A stretch of 64,000 bases of DNA from positions 806,001 through 870,000 of the forward strand of contig CAWCUK010000001.1 in assembly GCA_963798775.1 (NCBI GenBank), written 5' to 3'. The notes beneath the pieces were generated by a model, which was not told the origin of the DNA, searched no databases, and worked only from the letters and a program-made list of their open reading frames with translations. The position numbers were made by a program, and so were the translations under genes. This DNA is from CAWCUK01 sp963798775 (GTDB lineage Bacteria; Bacteroidota; Ignavibacteria; Ignavibacteriales; Ignavibacteriaceae). Position 1 is the stretch's first letter; every line of letters begins with the position of its first letter. This document shows, in pieces, positions 37,790 through 46,552 of this stretch.

Positions 37790-38530
37790 ATGCTATCTAA
37801 TAAGGAATTTTTTAACTCGGCTTCCGATTATTATGATGAAATGGTAGATTTCCCAAAATCGCTCGAGAATAAAAAATCTGCGTTAAAAAAATTTATAAAA
37901 GAAAATTATGAATCCGCCGGTGATTTAGGCTGCGGTACAGGGCTCGATTCAATCGCGCTTTCTCAGTTGGGTTTAACAGTTACAGCTTTTGATCTTTCTC
38001 CGGAAATGATTGAGAAGGCGAAAAGAAACGCGGCTGAATTTGATGTTAAAATAAATTTTAATGCGGTTTCCCTTGATGAAATAGTAACAGATGATGAACA
38101 ATTTTCTTTTGTTGTTTCTTTGGGAAATACTCTTGCAAATATTAATAAACATTCACTCCGAAAAACTATTTTTAAAATTCATTCTATGCTAAAAAAAGAT
38201 GGTTATGCACTAATTCAAATTTTGAATTTCAACTATATTTTAGAAAAATCGGAAAGAATAATAAACATTACTAAAAGAAATGGAAAATTTTTTATTCGTT
38301 TTTATGATTTCCAGGAGGAAAATATAGATTTTAATATTTTAAAATTTGAAGAGAATGATCCAACGGAAAGAGAATTAATTACCACAACACTGTATCCTCA
38401 TCTGCCTGAGGAAATGCTGCAGTTATTTGAAGAAGCGGATTTTTCGGAGATCAATCTTTACGGAAATTTTAACAAAACAGAGTTTATTGCTGATTCATCA
38501 AAAGATTTAATAATATACGCAAAGAAATAA
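37790..38530 (+). CDS. Class I SAM-dependent methyltransferase
   Basis: 246 residues. SAM-binding motif I is AGDLGCGTGLDSIALSQLG (about residues 43-60), followed by acidic TAFDLSPEMIEKAKRNA and post-motif VVSLGNTLANI. The substrate is not evident. It is transcribed away from the Crp/Fnr regulator, and a terminator ends it. Confidence 0.8.
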   Translation: MLSNKEFFNSASDYYDEMVDFPKSLENKKSALKKFIKENYESAGDLGCGTGLDSIALSQLGLTVTAFDLSPEMIEKAKRNAAEFDVKINFNAVSLDEIVTDDEQFSFVVSLGNTLANINKHSLRKTIFKIHSMLKKDGYALIQILNFNYILEKSERIINITKRNGKFFIRFYDFQEENIDFNILKFEENDPTERELITTTLYPHLPEEMLQLFEEADFSEINLYGNFNKTEFIADSSKDLIIYAKK

Positions 38531-38533
38531 AAA

Positions 38534-38588
38534 AAAGGCTCAATGATTATATCAAAAAAAATTTTGCTGTTTTAATCATCAAGCCTTA
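38534..38588 (+). terminator. Long hairpin terminator between converging genes
   Basis: AAGGCT-CA-ATGATTA on the left pairs with TAATCAT-CA-AGCCTT on the right, separated by about 23 bases and followed by T-rich sequence. It lies between the methyltransferase and the NapC-like gene, which converge, so it may serve both. Confidence 0.65.
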
Positions 38589-38630
38589 TTTCATTGGAGG
38601 CAAATTAAAAAAAATTAATTCCGCTTTAAT

Positions 38631-40124
38631 TTATTCTGCATGGCACGAACTGCAATCCATTTCTTTCCATGCATTATCAATATCAACAGGATGCTGATAA
38701 TTTACGCCGTCTAAAGAAAGCTGAAGCGGATTTCCCTCTATTTGCTGAGATAAAATTGTATGGCAAACATTACAATCTTTGGATATTACTTTTCCATCAT
38801 CACTTACATGCTTACCATCATGGCAGCGGAAACATCCGGGAGAATATAAATGCCCAATATTGTTTGGGAATTTCTTCCAGCTTACATTCATTTCCGGGAA
38901 ATAATTTCTCGAATATATATTCTGAACCTCTGCTACCGCTTTATCAATTCTATCCTTCTTTTCTACGGCGATTTCGGGATAAGAATTTTTATAAAAATCA
39001 TGCATTTTTATACTGATACTATCTAAAGCTATATCTTTATTTGAATAAGAACCTTCTAACGATTCAACCGATAAACTTTTAATGTATGGCAATGAAGGAT
39101 CTATTCTATTCAACGCCATTACATGGTTTACCGATCTTGCGGGCGGATGATAAATATGCGACGGCCTATTATGGCAATCGATACAGTCCATAGTTCTATA
39201 TTCATTACTTTTCAACAATTCATCACTAATGTTAACTTCTGTACTCTTAAATATAGTTTCTTTGCCTGTCTTTATATTTTTAATTTTAACCCAAGGAATT
39301 TCTTGACGAGTTGAATCGGACGGGAGATATGTAACATCGTTTGCAATATTCATGTGCCAATGGATTCCTGATGTAACACCCGCTTCTTCATTTCCGCCGC
39401 CTATTTTTACCAGTAGCGATAAATCCATTTTAGTGTTATTTTCATCGGATAAATAATATGTATTACCGACTTCCTTTTCACTATAAAAAACTTTCGGCCA
39501 ATGGCATTGTTCACATGTTTCTCTTGCGGGACGAAGATTTTCTATCGGTGTGGGAATAGGTTTTGAGTATTTATTAAAAATTACCGAGTAAACTTGATAG
39601 GCTCCGGATAATTTGGAACGAACAAACCAACCGGCACCGGGGCCGATATGACATTTAACGCAGCCGACTCTTGCATGTGGAGAATTCTGATATGCGGTAT
39701 ATTCCGGATTCATAACTTTATGACAAATTGTTCCGCAAAATTGATCCGAATCGGTATATTCATATGCTTTAAAACTACCGAAGGCAGAGAATAAAAGTAA
39801 AATAATTGTTCCTACAGAAAAAAAGACAACAGCGGAACGATAACGGGAATCATTAAGATCAATTACGGGTAATCTATATTTTCTAACTTTGCCGGATTTT
39901 TCCAGTTTATGTTCTCGTATAATACCGACAGCAATAAGAATAAGTCCGAAAATCATAATTCCGGGAAGAATTACAAAAGCGATTATCCCCATATAAGGTT
40001 TGTGTTCGGAACTTAAAGACTCTAACAAGATAAGGAACAAAATTAAACCAAAACTTATAGCAGCTATAGCCGCCCCAACCATAGAAATTGGATTGTAAAA
40101 TGAACTTGGGAATTTCTTTTTCAT
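38631..40124 (-). CDS. NapC/NirT-like seven-heme cytochrome c
   Basis: 497 residues. Three N-terminal transmembrane segments (about 13-34, 43-68, 95-116) lead into a periplasmic multiheme part. The first heme motif is unusual, CGTICH (CX3CH, confirmed at the codons). It is followed by the NapC-like HKVMNPEYTAYQNSPHARVG. Six CXXCH motifs come after it: CVKCH, CEQCH, CIDCH, CFRCH, CNVCH and CSSCH. NapC-type proteins pass electrons from menaquinol to periplasmic acceptors. It follows the 13-heme/b-type fusion gene by 58 bases on the same strand and probably belongs to the same complex. Confidence 0.88.
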   Translation of the reverse strand: MKKKFPSSFYNPISMVGAAIAAISFGLILFLILLESLSSEHKPYMGIIAFVILPGIMIFGLILIAVGIIREHKLEKSGKVRKYRLPVIDLNDSRYRSAVVFFSVGTIILLLFSAFGSFKAYEYTDSDQFCGTICHKVMNPEYTAYQNSPHARVGCVKCHIGPGAGWFVRSKLSGAYQVYSVIFNKYSKPIPTPIENLRPARETCEQCHWPKVFYSEKEVGNTYYLSDENNTKMDLSLLVKIGGGNEEAGVTSGIHWHMNIANDVTYLPSDSTRQEIPWVKIKNIKTGKETIFKSTEVNISDELLKSNEYRTMDCIDCHNRPSHIYHPPARSVNHVMALNRIDPSLPYIKSLSVESLEGSYSNKDIALDSISIKMHDFYKNSYPEIAVEKKDRIDKAVAEVQNIYSRNYFPEMNVSWKKFPNNIGHLYSPGCFRCHDGKHVSDDGKVISKDCNVCHTILSQQIEGNPLQLSLDGVNYQHPVDIDNAWKEMDCSSCHAE

Positions 40125-40182
40125 TATGTTTTCCTAACAATGAAGCAGAAGCAGTTGCCTCCTCTTATTTTTTAATGAATAA

Positions 40183-42417
40183 TTACTGTAAATTATTTTC
40201 CCCTTTTACAAATTCAACTTCTTCCTCTTTAATTGAATTATTGCCCGATTTTTTTTCAGCTTCCTGCTGTTTAATTTTTTCAAGTTCAAGAGCATGTTCT
40301 TCGGCCATTTCTTCTTCGGTTAAATTCCCTGTAATCCAAGAAAGATTCATTGGATAAGCATCGGGACTAAATATTACAAAATAGAAATGCCAAATTAATA
40401 TTGCTAGGAAAGCGAGCCAGGCTTCATAATAATGAACTGTTCTTGCAATATCCCAGCCAAGTTTAGTTAATATTCCAATAAAAGTATTATCGAACCACAT
40501 AATTGTACCGGTTACGGTCATTACTATTGTTCCCCAAACCAAGGCCCAATATTCTGCCTTTTCTACGTAACAGAAACGATCCAGTTTAGGCTTCTTTTTA
40601 GATAAACCTATATTGAATTTTGCAATGCCTATAGCATCTTTAAGATCCTGAAACCTTGGAAAAAGATCTTTAATTAACTGCCGACCTCGTTTGGTAAACG
40701 CGGCATAATAAATATGGTATAAACTAGCAAGCACCATTATAACCGCTGATATTCTATGCAGATTGCTTCTGTAAATAAAAGCATTTTCGGAAAATTCTCT
40801 TATATGTTTAACCCACCAAGAATCCGGGAAATGCAGCATAAATCCTGTAACAACAAGCATAATAAAACTAAACGCTAAGGCAATATGCTGAAGCCTTTCA
40901 TTTAACGTCATTCTTAAATACAATGAATGTCCGTGATATTCTTCTTTAACCAAGCCAAGCTGTTTCATCTTTTTAATTTTTGATTTTTTAACAAAATCAA
41001 AAATGTTATGAATAACCATTCCCCCAATAATTGAGATGATTAGGAAAATATAAATCGTGCTGATCCAGTATAATATCGGATCGTCTTCTTTGGCCATGGT
41101 GACATGAATTTTACCTTTTGTAAAATTCTCATTTGCTCCGGGATGGCAAGTTCCGCAAGTTTTAGCAAGATTTTTTGGGTTTACGGTAGAAGCAGGATCG
41201 CTTGGCGGTTTAATATTATGTACACCATGGCAGCTCGCGCAGTTTGCAACTTCAACCGACCCGCCTCTTAAAGCCAAACCATGATAACTATTTTCAAAAG
41301 TACTTCCTCTATTGGGTTGTAGTCCGTATTTACGCGTTAACTTTAATGAACTGTGGCATGGTGTACAAACTTGTTTTGAAACGTTCGCATAATTAACAGG
41401 AGATTCAGGATCATTATGTTTCAAAATATTATGTTCACCGTGGCAATCAGTACAAACCGGAGCATCGGCAATTCCTTTTTCTAAAACAGCAACACCATGA
41501 ATACTTTGTTTATATTCCGCGGCTATTTCTGCGTGGCATTTTGAGCAAGTATTGGGAATGTTAAATTTATTAACCGAAGATTGAAGTGAATTACCATTTT
41601 CAACATGATGGCCGGTGTGGCAGTCAACGCAGTTTGCGGCTTTTGCGTTTCCATTTTTAAGCATTAAACCGTGAATGCTTTTTTCGTATGAATATATAAA
41701 ACCTGCGGAAGGCGAAGTACGGGCTCGTATCTCAGGGTTATCTAGGTGGCAGGACAAACAGAGTTTTTCTTGTGCAAGCTTTAAACCTGCCGAATCTCTG
41801 CGAGCGGTGATATTTGTAATTGAGTTTTTATGACAAGTAAAACAGTTAGGCGCGCCTGTAACGCCTTCCACAATTCCTTTATAATGCGCTGATTGCGAAT
41901 AATGCTGCTTTTCATCAGCATGACAGTTTCCGCACGCATTTACTAAATTATCTTTATAAAATTTTGATCCTTTAACTTCGGGAGAAACAATGTTATGTGT
42001 GCCGTGGCATCCCTTACAATTTAAATTTTTTGCGGTTTCGGTTCCTTTTGCATTCAACATTTGAGGATGAAAAGGATGTAAAACTCCGGCATCTGTATGG
42101 CATGATGTACAATTTATTGGTTGAATATTTTCTTTATGGGGAATTTCATCCATATTAAATCCTACATGACAAGACACACAGGTTAATTCGGCATGTGGAG
42201 ATTTGGCAAGAGTTTTTTCATTAACAAAAAGAGATACTTCTTTCCCATTCTTTTCTGCCGTTAGTGTATTATCGCTATGGCAGGTTAGGCAGTCATCATT
42301 AGATTGAGCACTAACATTTGTAAATGGGAAACAAAGGAAAAATGTTAGTAAAATGAATGCTATGAATATTTTATTTTTATTTTTTAGAGATAACTTATAA
42401 ATGTTCTTAATGTTCAT
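40183..42417 (-). CDS. Thirteen-heme cytochrome c fused to a b-type membrane domain (CbcL-like)
   Basis: 744 residues. A signal peptide (to VSAQ) precedes a periplasmic part of about 430 residues with 13 CXXCH motifs: CLTCH, CVSCH, CTSCH, CKGCH, CGNCH, CFTCH, CLSCH, CVDCH, CSKCH, CTDCH, CTPCH, CASCH and CGTCH. After about residue 447 there are five transmembrane helices, with His in LQHIALAF, NLHRISAV, SLYHIYYA, VHYYEAW and LIWHFYF, as in formate-dehydrogenase/HydC-type diheme b cytochromes. In Geobacter CbcL the same layout (nine c hemes plus b domain) oxidises menaquinol for iron-oxide respiration. A similar role is inferred here. Downstream is the NapC-like cytochrome. Confidence 0.88.
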   Translation of the reverse strand: MNIKNIYKLSLKNKNKIFIAFILLTFFLCFPFTNVSAQSNDDCLTCHSDNTLTAEKNGKEVSLFVNEKTLAKSPHAELTCVSCHVGFNMDEIPHKENIQPINCTSCHTDAGVLHPFHPQMLNAKGTETAKNLNCKGCHGTHNIVSPEVKGSKFYKDNLVNACGNCHADEKQHYSQSAHYKGIVEGVTGAPNCFTCHKNSITNITARRDSAGLKLAQEKLCLSCHLDNPEIRARTSPSAGFIYSYEKSIHGLMLKNGNAKAANCVDCHTGHHVENGNSLQSSVNKFNIPNTCSKCHAEIAAEYKQSIHGVAVLEKGIADAPVCTDCHGEHNILKHNDPESPVNYANVSKQVCTPCHSSLKLTRKYGLQPNRGSTFENSYHGLALRGGSVEVANCASCHGVHNIKPPSDPASTVNPKNLAKTCGTCHPGANENFTKGKIHVTMAKEDDPILYWISTIYIFLIISIIGGMVIHNIFDFVKKSKIKKMKQLGLVKEEYHGHSLYLRMTLNERLQHIALAFSFIMLVVTGFMLHFPDSWWVKHIREFSENAFIYRSNLHRISAVIMVLASLYHIYYAAFTKRGRQLIKDLFPRFQDLKDAIGIAKFNIGLSKKKPKLDRFCYVEKAEYWALVWGTIVMTVTGTIMWFDNTFIGILTKLGWDIARTVHYYEAWLAFLAILIWHFYFVIFSPDAYPMNLSWITGNLTEEEMAEEHALELEKIKQQEAEKKSGNNSIKEEEVEFVKGENNLQ

Positions 42418-42517
42418 CTTAATTAAACCACAATTTGAAATTCTAATTTTGACTGCCCCTGCATATCCAGAGAACCAGATTTATTAATTATTTAACCTGA
42501 AATTCACTTTTCTCCCC

Positions 42518-42536
42518 TGTTCCTAAATTAGGAACA
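42518..42536. promoter_or_regulatory. Perfect 9-base-arm palindrome upstream of the multiheme gene
   Basis: TGTTCCTAAATTAGGAACA is an inverted repeat with 9-base arms and one centre base. It starts about 101 bases upstream of the 13-heme gene start and lies beyond the small peptide stop. Candidate operator; ligand unknown. Confidence 0.55.
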
Positions 42537-42604
42537 CCAATTAAATGTAGTTCAGAATGATTTGAAGATTTTTATAAAGAAAGCATTTGCCCTCTGCTTC
42601 CTTC

Positions 42605-42679
42605 CTAAATAGAGAATGCAAAACCATATAATGCTATTATCGCGAAAACTATAAACAAATATGTAAGTATGTTTTTCAT
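42605..42679 (-). CDS. Possible 24-residue membrane peptide
   Basis: ATG 42679 to TAG 42605 encodes a peptide starting MKNILTYLFIVFAIIALYGF and ending AFSI. It is one predicted transmembrane helix with Lys at the cytoplasmic-looking end. A purine-rich AGAGAAACAA precedes the start. It lies 188 bases ahead of the 13-heme gene on the same strand. Small single-helix subunits are frequent in respiratory complexes, but no homologue is recognised and chance is possible. Confidence 0.4.
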   Translation of the reverse strand: MKNILTYLFIVFAIIALYGFAFSI

Positions 42680-42761
42680 TTGTTTCTCTAATATTTTTGT
42701 CTAATTCGGCTAATATCTTTCAAAGAGTATGCCGACAAAATTTATGTTGGAAAAAGCCCAA

Positions 42762-42781
42762 TTTTTGCTAATCAGCAAAAA
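42762..42781. promoter_or_regulatory. Inverted repeat upstream of the small peptide frame
   Basis: TTTTTGCT-AATC-AGCAAAAA, 8-base perfect arms, about 83 bases upstream of the peptide start. It could be an operator or a weak hairpin. Confidence 0.35.
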
Positions 42782-43120
42782 GAAATCTCACAACTGGAAA
42801 CCTTTTTTTTTTGCACTTCTCACAAGCGAGAAATAAACATGGAATATTGATGTACAATTCAACAGTAGAAAATTGGTAAGATTTTATCTTTTTTATGGCA
42901 GCAAAATTGATAAGTAATTTCTGCAGTTCAGACTTTTTTTATTCTGTCTGAAATAAGATTACTGGATTATAGGCGGTTTTTTATTCAAAAAGTAAATTTT
43001 AATTCTTTTAAAAAAAGAATAGAACCGGGATAAATAAATAGAACTTATTTTAAATTCTTTATTTCAAGAAATTTCTTCCTTTTTGATTCATTCATTTTTT
43101 TTGAAATAATATAAATAGTA

Positions 43121-44215
43121 ATGATGAATATGAACGATTATAGAAAATATAAAGCAGCTCTCGATGCGGTAGAAGAAATAATTCTTATTGTTGATGAAAA
43201 TGGGAAAATAACCGATTGTAATTCTCAAGCGGGAAAAACATTTGGTTATAAATGCAATTATATAATAGGTAAAAGTTTAGAAGATTTTCTTCCTTCTGAA
43301 ATGAGGCACACGGTTTTAAATCTTTTATCTCTTTCTTCAACAGAAGGATTAAAACATGAAATTCAATTTTTAAAAAAGGGCGACGTAAGAATTAATGTTA
43401 AATTAAAAATTAAAAAAATTCCCGGTGAGGAAAATTCAGTAATTCTGGTTGCGAAGGAAGCAAATAAAAAACAACTGGATGAACATAGAGTCTGCACACA
43501 GGGCTTAAAAAGTCTTGAAGTACTTGCCGCCGGTATTGCTCATGAAATTGGAAATCCTCTTACTTCAATTGCGTCATTGGTTCAGGTTATTGAAAGAACT
43601 TCTGTTGATGAATTTACAAAAGAGAAACTTACACAAATAAAATCGCAGACAAATAGAATTGCATCGGTACTTAGAGAAATTGTAGATAGCTGGAGATCGA
43701 ATGGAATTGTTAATAAGACCGTAAATGTTAATCATCTTGTTAAAAATGCTCTTAATATTGTTAGATTCGGAACCAAATCTAAAAACATTGAATTTACTCT
43801 GGATCTTTATCCTGATCTTCCAAAAGTTAATGTTTCCGGCGATCACGCGACTTTTATTTTAGTTAATATTCTTTCAAACGCAGTAGATGCACTTTCTGCC
43901 GGAAACGGTAAAATAACCGTTATTTCACTTTATACAGAAAATGATATTGAAATAGTAATACGATGCAGCGGGAAAACTATTCCCAAAGAACAAGTTGAAA
44001 ATTTATTTGAAATAATAAAGAAAGATGAAATTAACAGGACAAGTTATGATTTAGGCGTCTGCCATGGAATAATAAGAAATTTTGACGGATATGTATTAGC
44101 TGAAACAAATCCCGTGGGAGGAAATATATTTACAATTGTATTTCCATTAAAAGATAAACCGGAACTAAAGAAGCAATTTATAACATCAAAAGATATAAGT
44201 TTTTTAGAGCGTTAA
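43121..44215 (+). CDS. PAS-domain histidine kinase, degenerate ATP-binding boxes
   Basis: 364 residues, cytoplasmic with no transmembrane segment. A PAS domain at about 10-115 (LIVDENGKITDCNSQAGKTF) is followed by an H box, AAGIAHEIGNPLTSIASLVQ (NtrB/PAS-kinase type), and an N box NILSNAVDALSAG. The G1 box expected as D-x-G-x-G reads RCSGKTIPKEQ, losing its Asp. The G2 box expected near TGLGL reads SYDLGVCHGIIRN. The protein may bind ATP poorly or be a phosphatase/scaffold. It is divergent from the multiheme operon and has no adjacent response regulator. Stop overlaps the next gene by 4 bases (convergent). Confidence 0.8.
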   Translation: MMNMNDYRKYKAALDAVEEIILIVDENGKITDCNSQAGKTFGYKCNYIIGKSLEDFLPSEMRHTVLNLLSLSSTEGLKHEIQFLKKGDVRINVKLKIKKIPGEENSVILVAKEANKKQLDEHRVCTQGLKSLEVLAAGIAHEIGNPLTSIASLVQVIERTSVDEFTKEKLTQIKSQTNRIASVLREIVDSWRSNGIVNKTVNVNHLVKNALNIVRFGTKSKNIEFTLDLYPDLPKVNVSGDHATFILVNILSNAVDALSAGNGKITVISLYTENDIEIVIRCSGKTIPKEQVENLFEIIKKDEINRTSYDLGVCHGIIRNFDGYVLAETNPVGGNIFTIVFPLKDKPELKKQFITSKDISFLER

Positions 44216-45711
44216 TTCTTCTCTTCAAATATTTCTTGTTGATTAAAACTAAACCATCCGGAAATTTTTTCTTTTATATCTTCTTTATTTAAAATGTTTA
44301 TAAATTCATTTTTGGCCGGATTATAAATATAATCTTTTTCCCATTCTTTAATATTTTTAACAACCGCGCCAATAGCGTCAATTACAAAATATAATTCCTC
44401 ATTCGTCATAGTCGGATGAATAGACATTCTAACCCAGCCGGGTTTTTCAGAAAGATCGCCGTGATCAATTTTATCCGTAATATGTTTTGATCTGGAAGGA
44501 TCTACATGAAGCAGATAATGGCCGTATGTACCCGCGCAGGAACAGCCGCCGCGAACCTGGATACCGAACCTGTCGTTTAAAATTTTAACCATTAAATTAT
44601 AATGAACATCTTCAACATAAAAGGAAATTGCGCCTAAACGATGATCGACATTATCCGCTAAAAGATGAATTCCCGGAATTTCCCGCAAACCGTTCATGGC
44701 AATTTTTACAAGCTGTGCCTCCCTTTCACGTATTTTATCAGTTCCCATTTTTTCTTTTAGATTAATACAGAGCGCGGCTTTTATAGTTTGAAGAAAAGCA
44801 GGAGTTCCGCCGTCTTCACGTGCTTCAATATTCGCGATAAATTTATATTGTCCCCATGGATTGGTCCAATCTACAGTTCCTCCGCCGGGATTATCGGGGA
44901 CTCTATTTTTATATAATTTGGAATCAAAAATTAAAACACCGGGAGTACCGGGCCCTCCTAAAAATTTATGAGGAGAAAAGGATATCGCGTCTAGTTTTTC
45001 AAAAGGATTTTCCGGATGCATATTTATATCTACATACGGCGCCGAACATGCGAAATCAACAAAACAAAATCCATCGTTTTTGTGCATTATTTCTGCCATT
45101 TTATGGTAAGGCGTTTCAATCCCGGTTACATTAGAACAAGCCGTAAAAGCACCTATTTTCAGTTTCCTGTTTTGGTATTTTTCAAGCAGTCTTCTAAGAC
45201 TATTTAAATCGACTAAACCATTAATGTCCGGCTCAATAACGCGTACATCGGCTATAGTTTCAAGCCATGATGTATGATTTGAATGATGCTCCATATGAGT
45301 TACAAGAACCAAAGGTTTTAGCTCTTCGGGAAGCTTTAGGTAATCTTTAAGTTGTTCAGCAACTTTCAAACCTAATATTCTTTGAAATTTATTTATCATC
45401 GCCGTCATTCCGGAGCCCGCTGTAATAATTACATCATCTTTACTAGCGTTTACATGTTTTTTTATAATATCATGCGCGTGATGATAAGACAGTGTCATAG
45501 AAGTTCCGGTTTCACTTGATTCAGAATGAGTATTGCCCACAAGTGGCCCGAAAACTTTGTACATCTTTTTTTCGATCGGCTCGTATAACCTTCCGCTCGC
45601 TATCCAATCCGCGTAAACTATAGTTTTATTACCGTACGGAGAAAGAAAGGATTTATTATATCCCAAAGTTTTTTTTCTGAACTGTTCAAAATATTCTTCT
45701 AATTCTGTCAT
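44212..45711 (-). CDS. Class V aminotransferase / cysteine desulfurase-like enzyme
   Basis: 499 residues. It has the PLP lysine in SFSPHKFLGGPGTPG (about residue 247), ASGRLYEPIEKKMYKVFG at the N-terminus, and GCSCAGTYGHYLLH, in which the CSC region may include the active cysteine of SufS/CsdA-like enzymes. Members remove sulfur from cysteine or act on other amino acids. It is longer than ordinary SufS (~410), with N- and C-terminal additions. No suf or isc genes adjoin it, so the substrate is uncertain. Confidence 0.78.
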   Translation of the reverse strand: MTELEEYFEQFRKKTLGYNKSFLSPYGNKTIVYADWIASGRLYEPIEKKMYKVFGPLVGNTHSESSETGTSMTLSYHHAHDIIKKHVNASKDDVIITAGSGMTAMINKFQRILGLKVAEQLKDYLKLPEELKPLVLVTHMEHHSNHTSWLETIADVRVIEPDINGLVDLNSLRRLLEKYQNRKLKIGAFTACSNVTGIETPYHKMAEIMHKNDGFCFVDFACSAPYVDINMHPENPFEKLDAISFSPHKFLGGPGTPGVLIFDSKLYKNRVPDNPGGGTVDWTNPWGQYKFIANIEAREDGGTPAFLQTIKAALCINLKEKMGTDKIREREAQLVKIAMNGLREIPGIHLLADNVDHRLGAISFYVEDVHYNLMVKILNDRFGIQVRGGCSCAGTYGHYLLHVDPSRSKHITDKIDHGDLSEKPGWVRMSIHPTMTNEELYFVIDAIGAVVKNIKEWEKDYIYNPAKNEFINILNKEDIKEKISGWFSFNQQEIFEEKN

Positions 45712-45734
45712 AATCTTTTATTTATATTATTACG

Positions 45735-45742
45735 CAAAAATA
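45735..45742 (-). promoter_or_regulatory. Possible -7 element of the aminotransferase gene
   Basis: TATTTTTG on the minus strand, 24 bases ahead of ATG 45711, fits TAnnTTTG. No -33 element is clear. Confidence 0.3.
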
Positions 45743-45908
45743 AATAAATTTGCGTCTAAAAAGAATAACCGAATAAATAATTCCTCTTACTTAAAATTTT
45801 TACTATTTTATTCTTTCAAAATTTGGTTTGACTACTTTTTTAAATATTAATTTAATATTCCTAAGAAAAAAAGAAAGATTAATAGACTTTTAAAAATTAT
45901 ATTTTTGG

Positions 45909-45916
45909 TATCTTTG
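45909..45916 (+). promoter_or_regulatory. Possible -7 element of the DUF2911 gene
   Basis: TATCTTTG fits TAnnTTTG and lies 25 bases ahead of ATG 45941. No good -33 TTG is present. Confidence 0.35.
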
Positions 45917-45940
45917 TAACTTAAAATTAACGGAGAGTTT

Positions 45941-46501
45941 ATGTATAAAAACAGATTCTATTTAATAATTTTCTCCATTCTTTTCTCTCTTCTTATAAAT
46001 GGAAATTTATATTCGCAGCAAAAAGAAGAAAAGGTAAGAATAAGTCCTAAAGCCGAAGTTACACAAACAGTAGGATTTACGGATATTACAATTTCTTACG
46101 GAAGACCCGGAGTAAAAGGAAGAAAAATTTGGGGCGGATTAGTACCATATAATAAAGTTTGGCGGGCCGGTGCCAATGAAGCGACAAAATTTACTTTCAG
46201 TACAGATGTTGTAATTGAAGGGAAAAAACTCTCCGCCGGCTCTTATAGCTTTTTTGCGTTACCTACAAAAAATGAATGGACTTTAATTTTTAATAAAGTT
46301 GCCGATCAATGGGGAGCTTTTGAATACAATGAAGCCGAAGACGCAATTAGATTTAAAGTAAAACCCGAAAAGAGTAATTGGGAAGAATGGCTGATTTATA
46401 GTTTTACCAGAACCGGAGATTATTCTGCTGTAATTAGTTTAGAGTGGGAAAAATTTAAAGTTCCATTTAAAATTGAAGTTCCTAAAACACCCAAAGGTTA
46501 A
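45941..46501 (+). CDS. Secreted DUF2911 protein
   Basis: 186 residues. A signal peptide (residues 1-24, ending NLYSQ) is followed by DUF2911: SPKAEVTQTVGFTDITISYG, RPGVKGRKIWGGLVPYNKVWR, GANEATKFTFSTDV, and LSAGSYSFFALPT. The family is common in the Bacteroidota group; its function is unknown. A 12-base-pair bidirectional terminator separates it from the phosphomannomutase gene. Confidence 0.88.
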   Translation: MYKNRFYLIIFSILFSLLINGNLYSQQKEEKVRISPKAEVTQTVGFTDITISYGRPGVKGRKIWGGLVPYNKVWRAGANEATKFTFSTDVVIEGKKLSAGSYSFFALPTKNEWTLIFNKVADQWGAFEYNEAEDAIRFKVKPEKSNWEEWLIYSFTRTGDYSAVISLEWEKFKVPFKIEVPKTPKG

Positions 46502-46512
46502 AAATTTAAAAT

Positions 46513-46543
46513 ACCTTGAGGATTTATATATAATCCTCAAGGT
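46513..46543. terminator. Bidirectional terminator between converging genes
   Basis: ACCTTGAGGATT-TATATAT-AATCCTCAAGGT, a perfect 12-base-pair stem between the DUF2911 and phosphomannomutase stops, with T runs near both sides. Confidence 0.85.
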
Positions 46544-46552
46544 GTTAATATT

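Larger units (their letters stand above)
42418..43120. other. 703-base control region between the cytochrome operon and the sensor kinase
   Basis: Two divergent units meet here: the multiheme genes (minus) and the PAS kinase (plus). Within it are a 24-codon membrane-peptide frame (42605-42679), a 19-base perfect inverted repeat (42518-42536), a 20-base inverted repeat (42762-42781), and long A/T-rich tracts near 42960-43110. No other gene is seen. Confidence 0.6.

Noticed and set aside
42896..42911. Sigma54-like site (TGGCAG-N5-TTGAT) upstream of the PAS kinase
   Set aside because: The -12 GC is replaced by GA, and no sigma54 activator is nearby.
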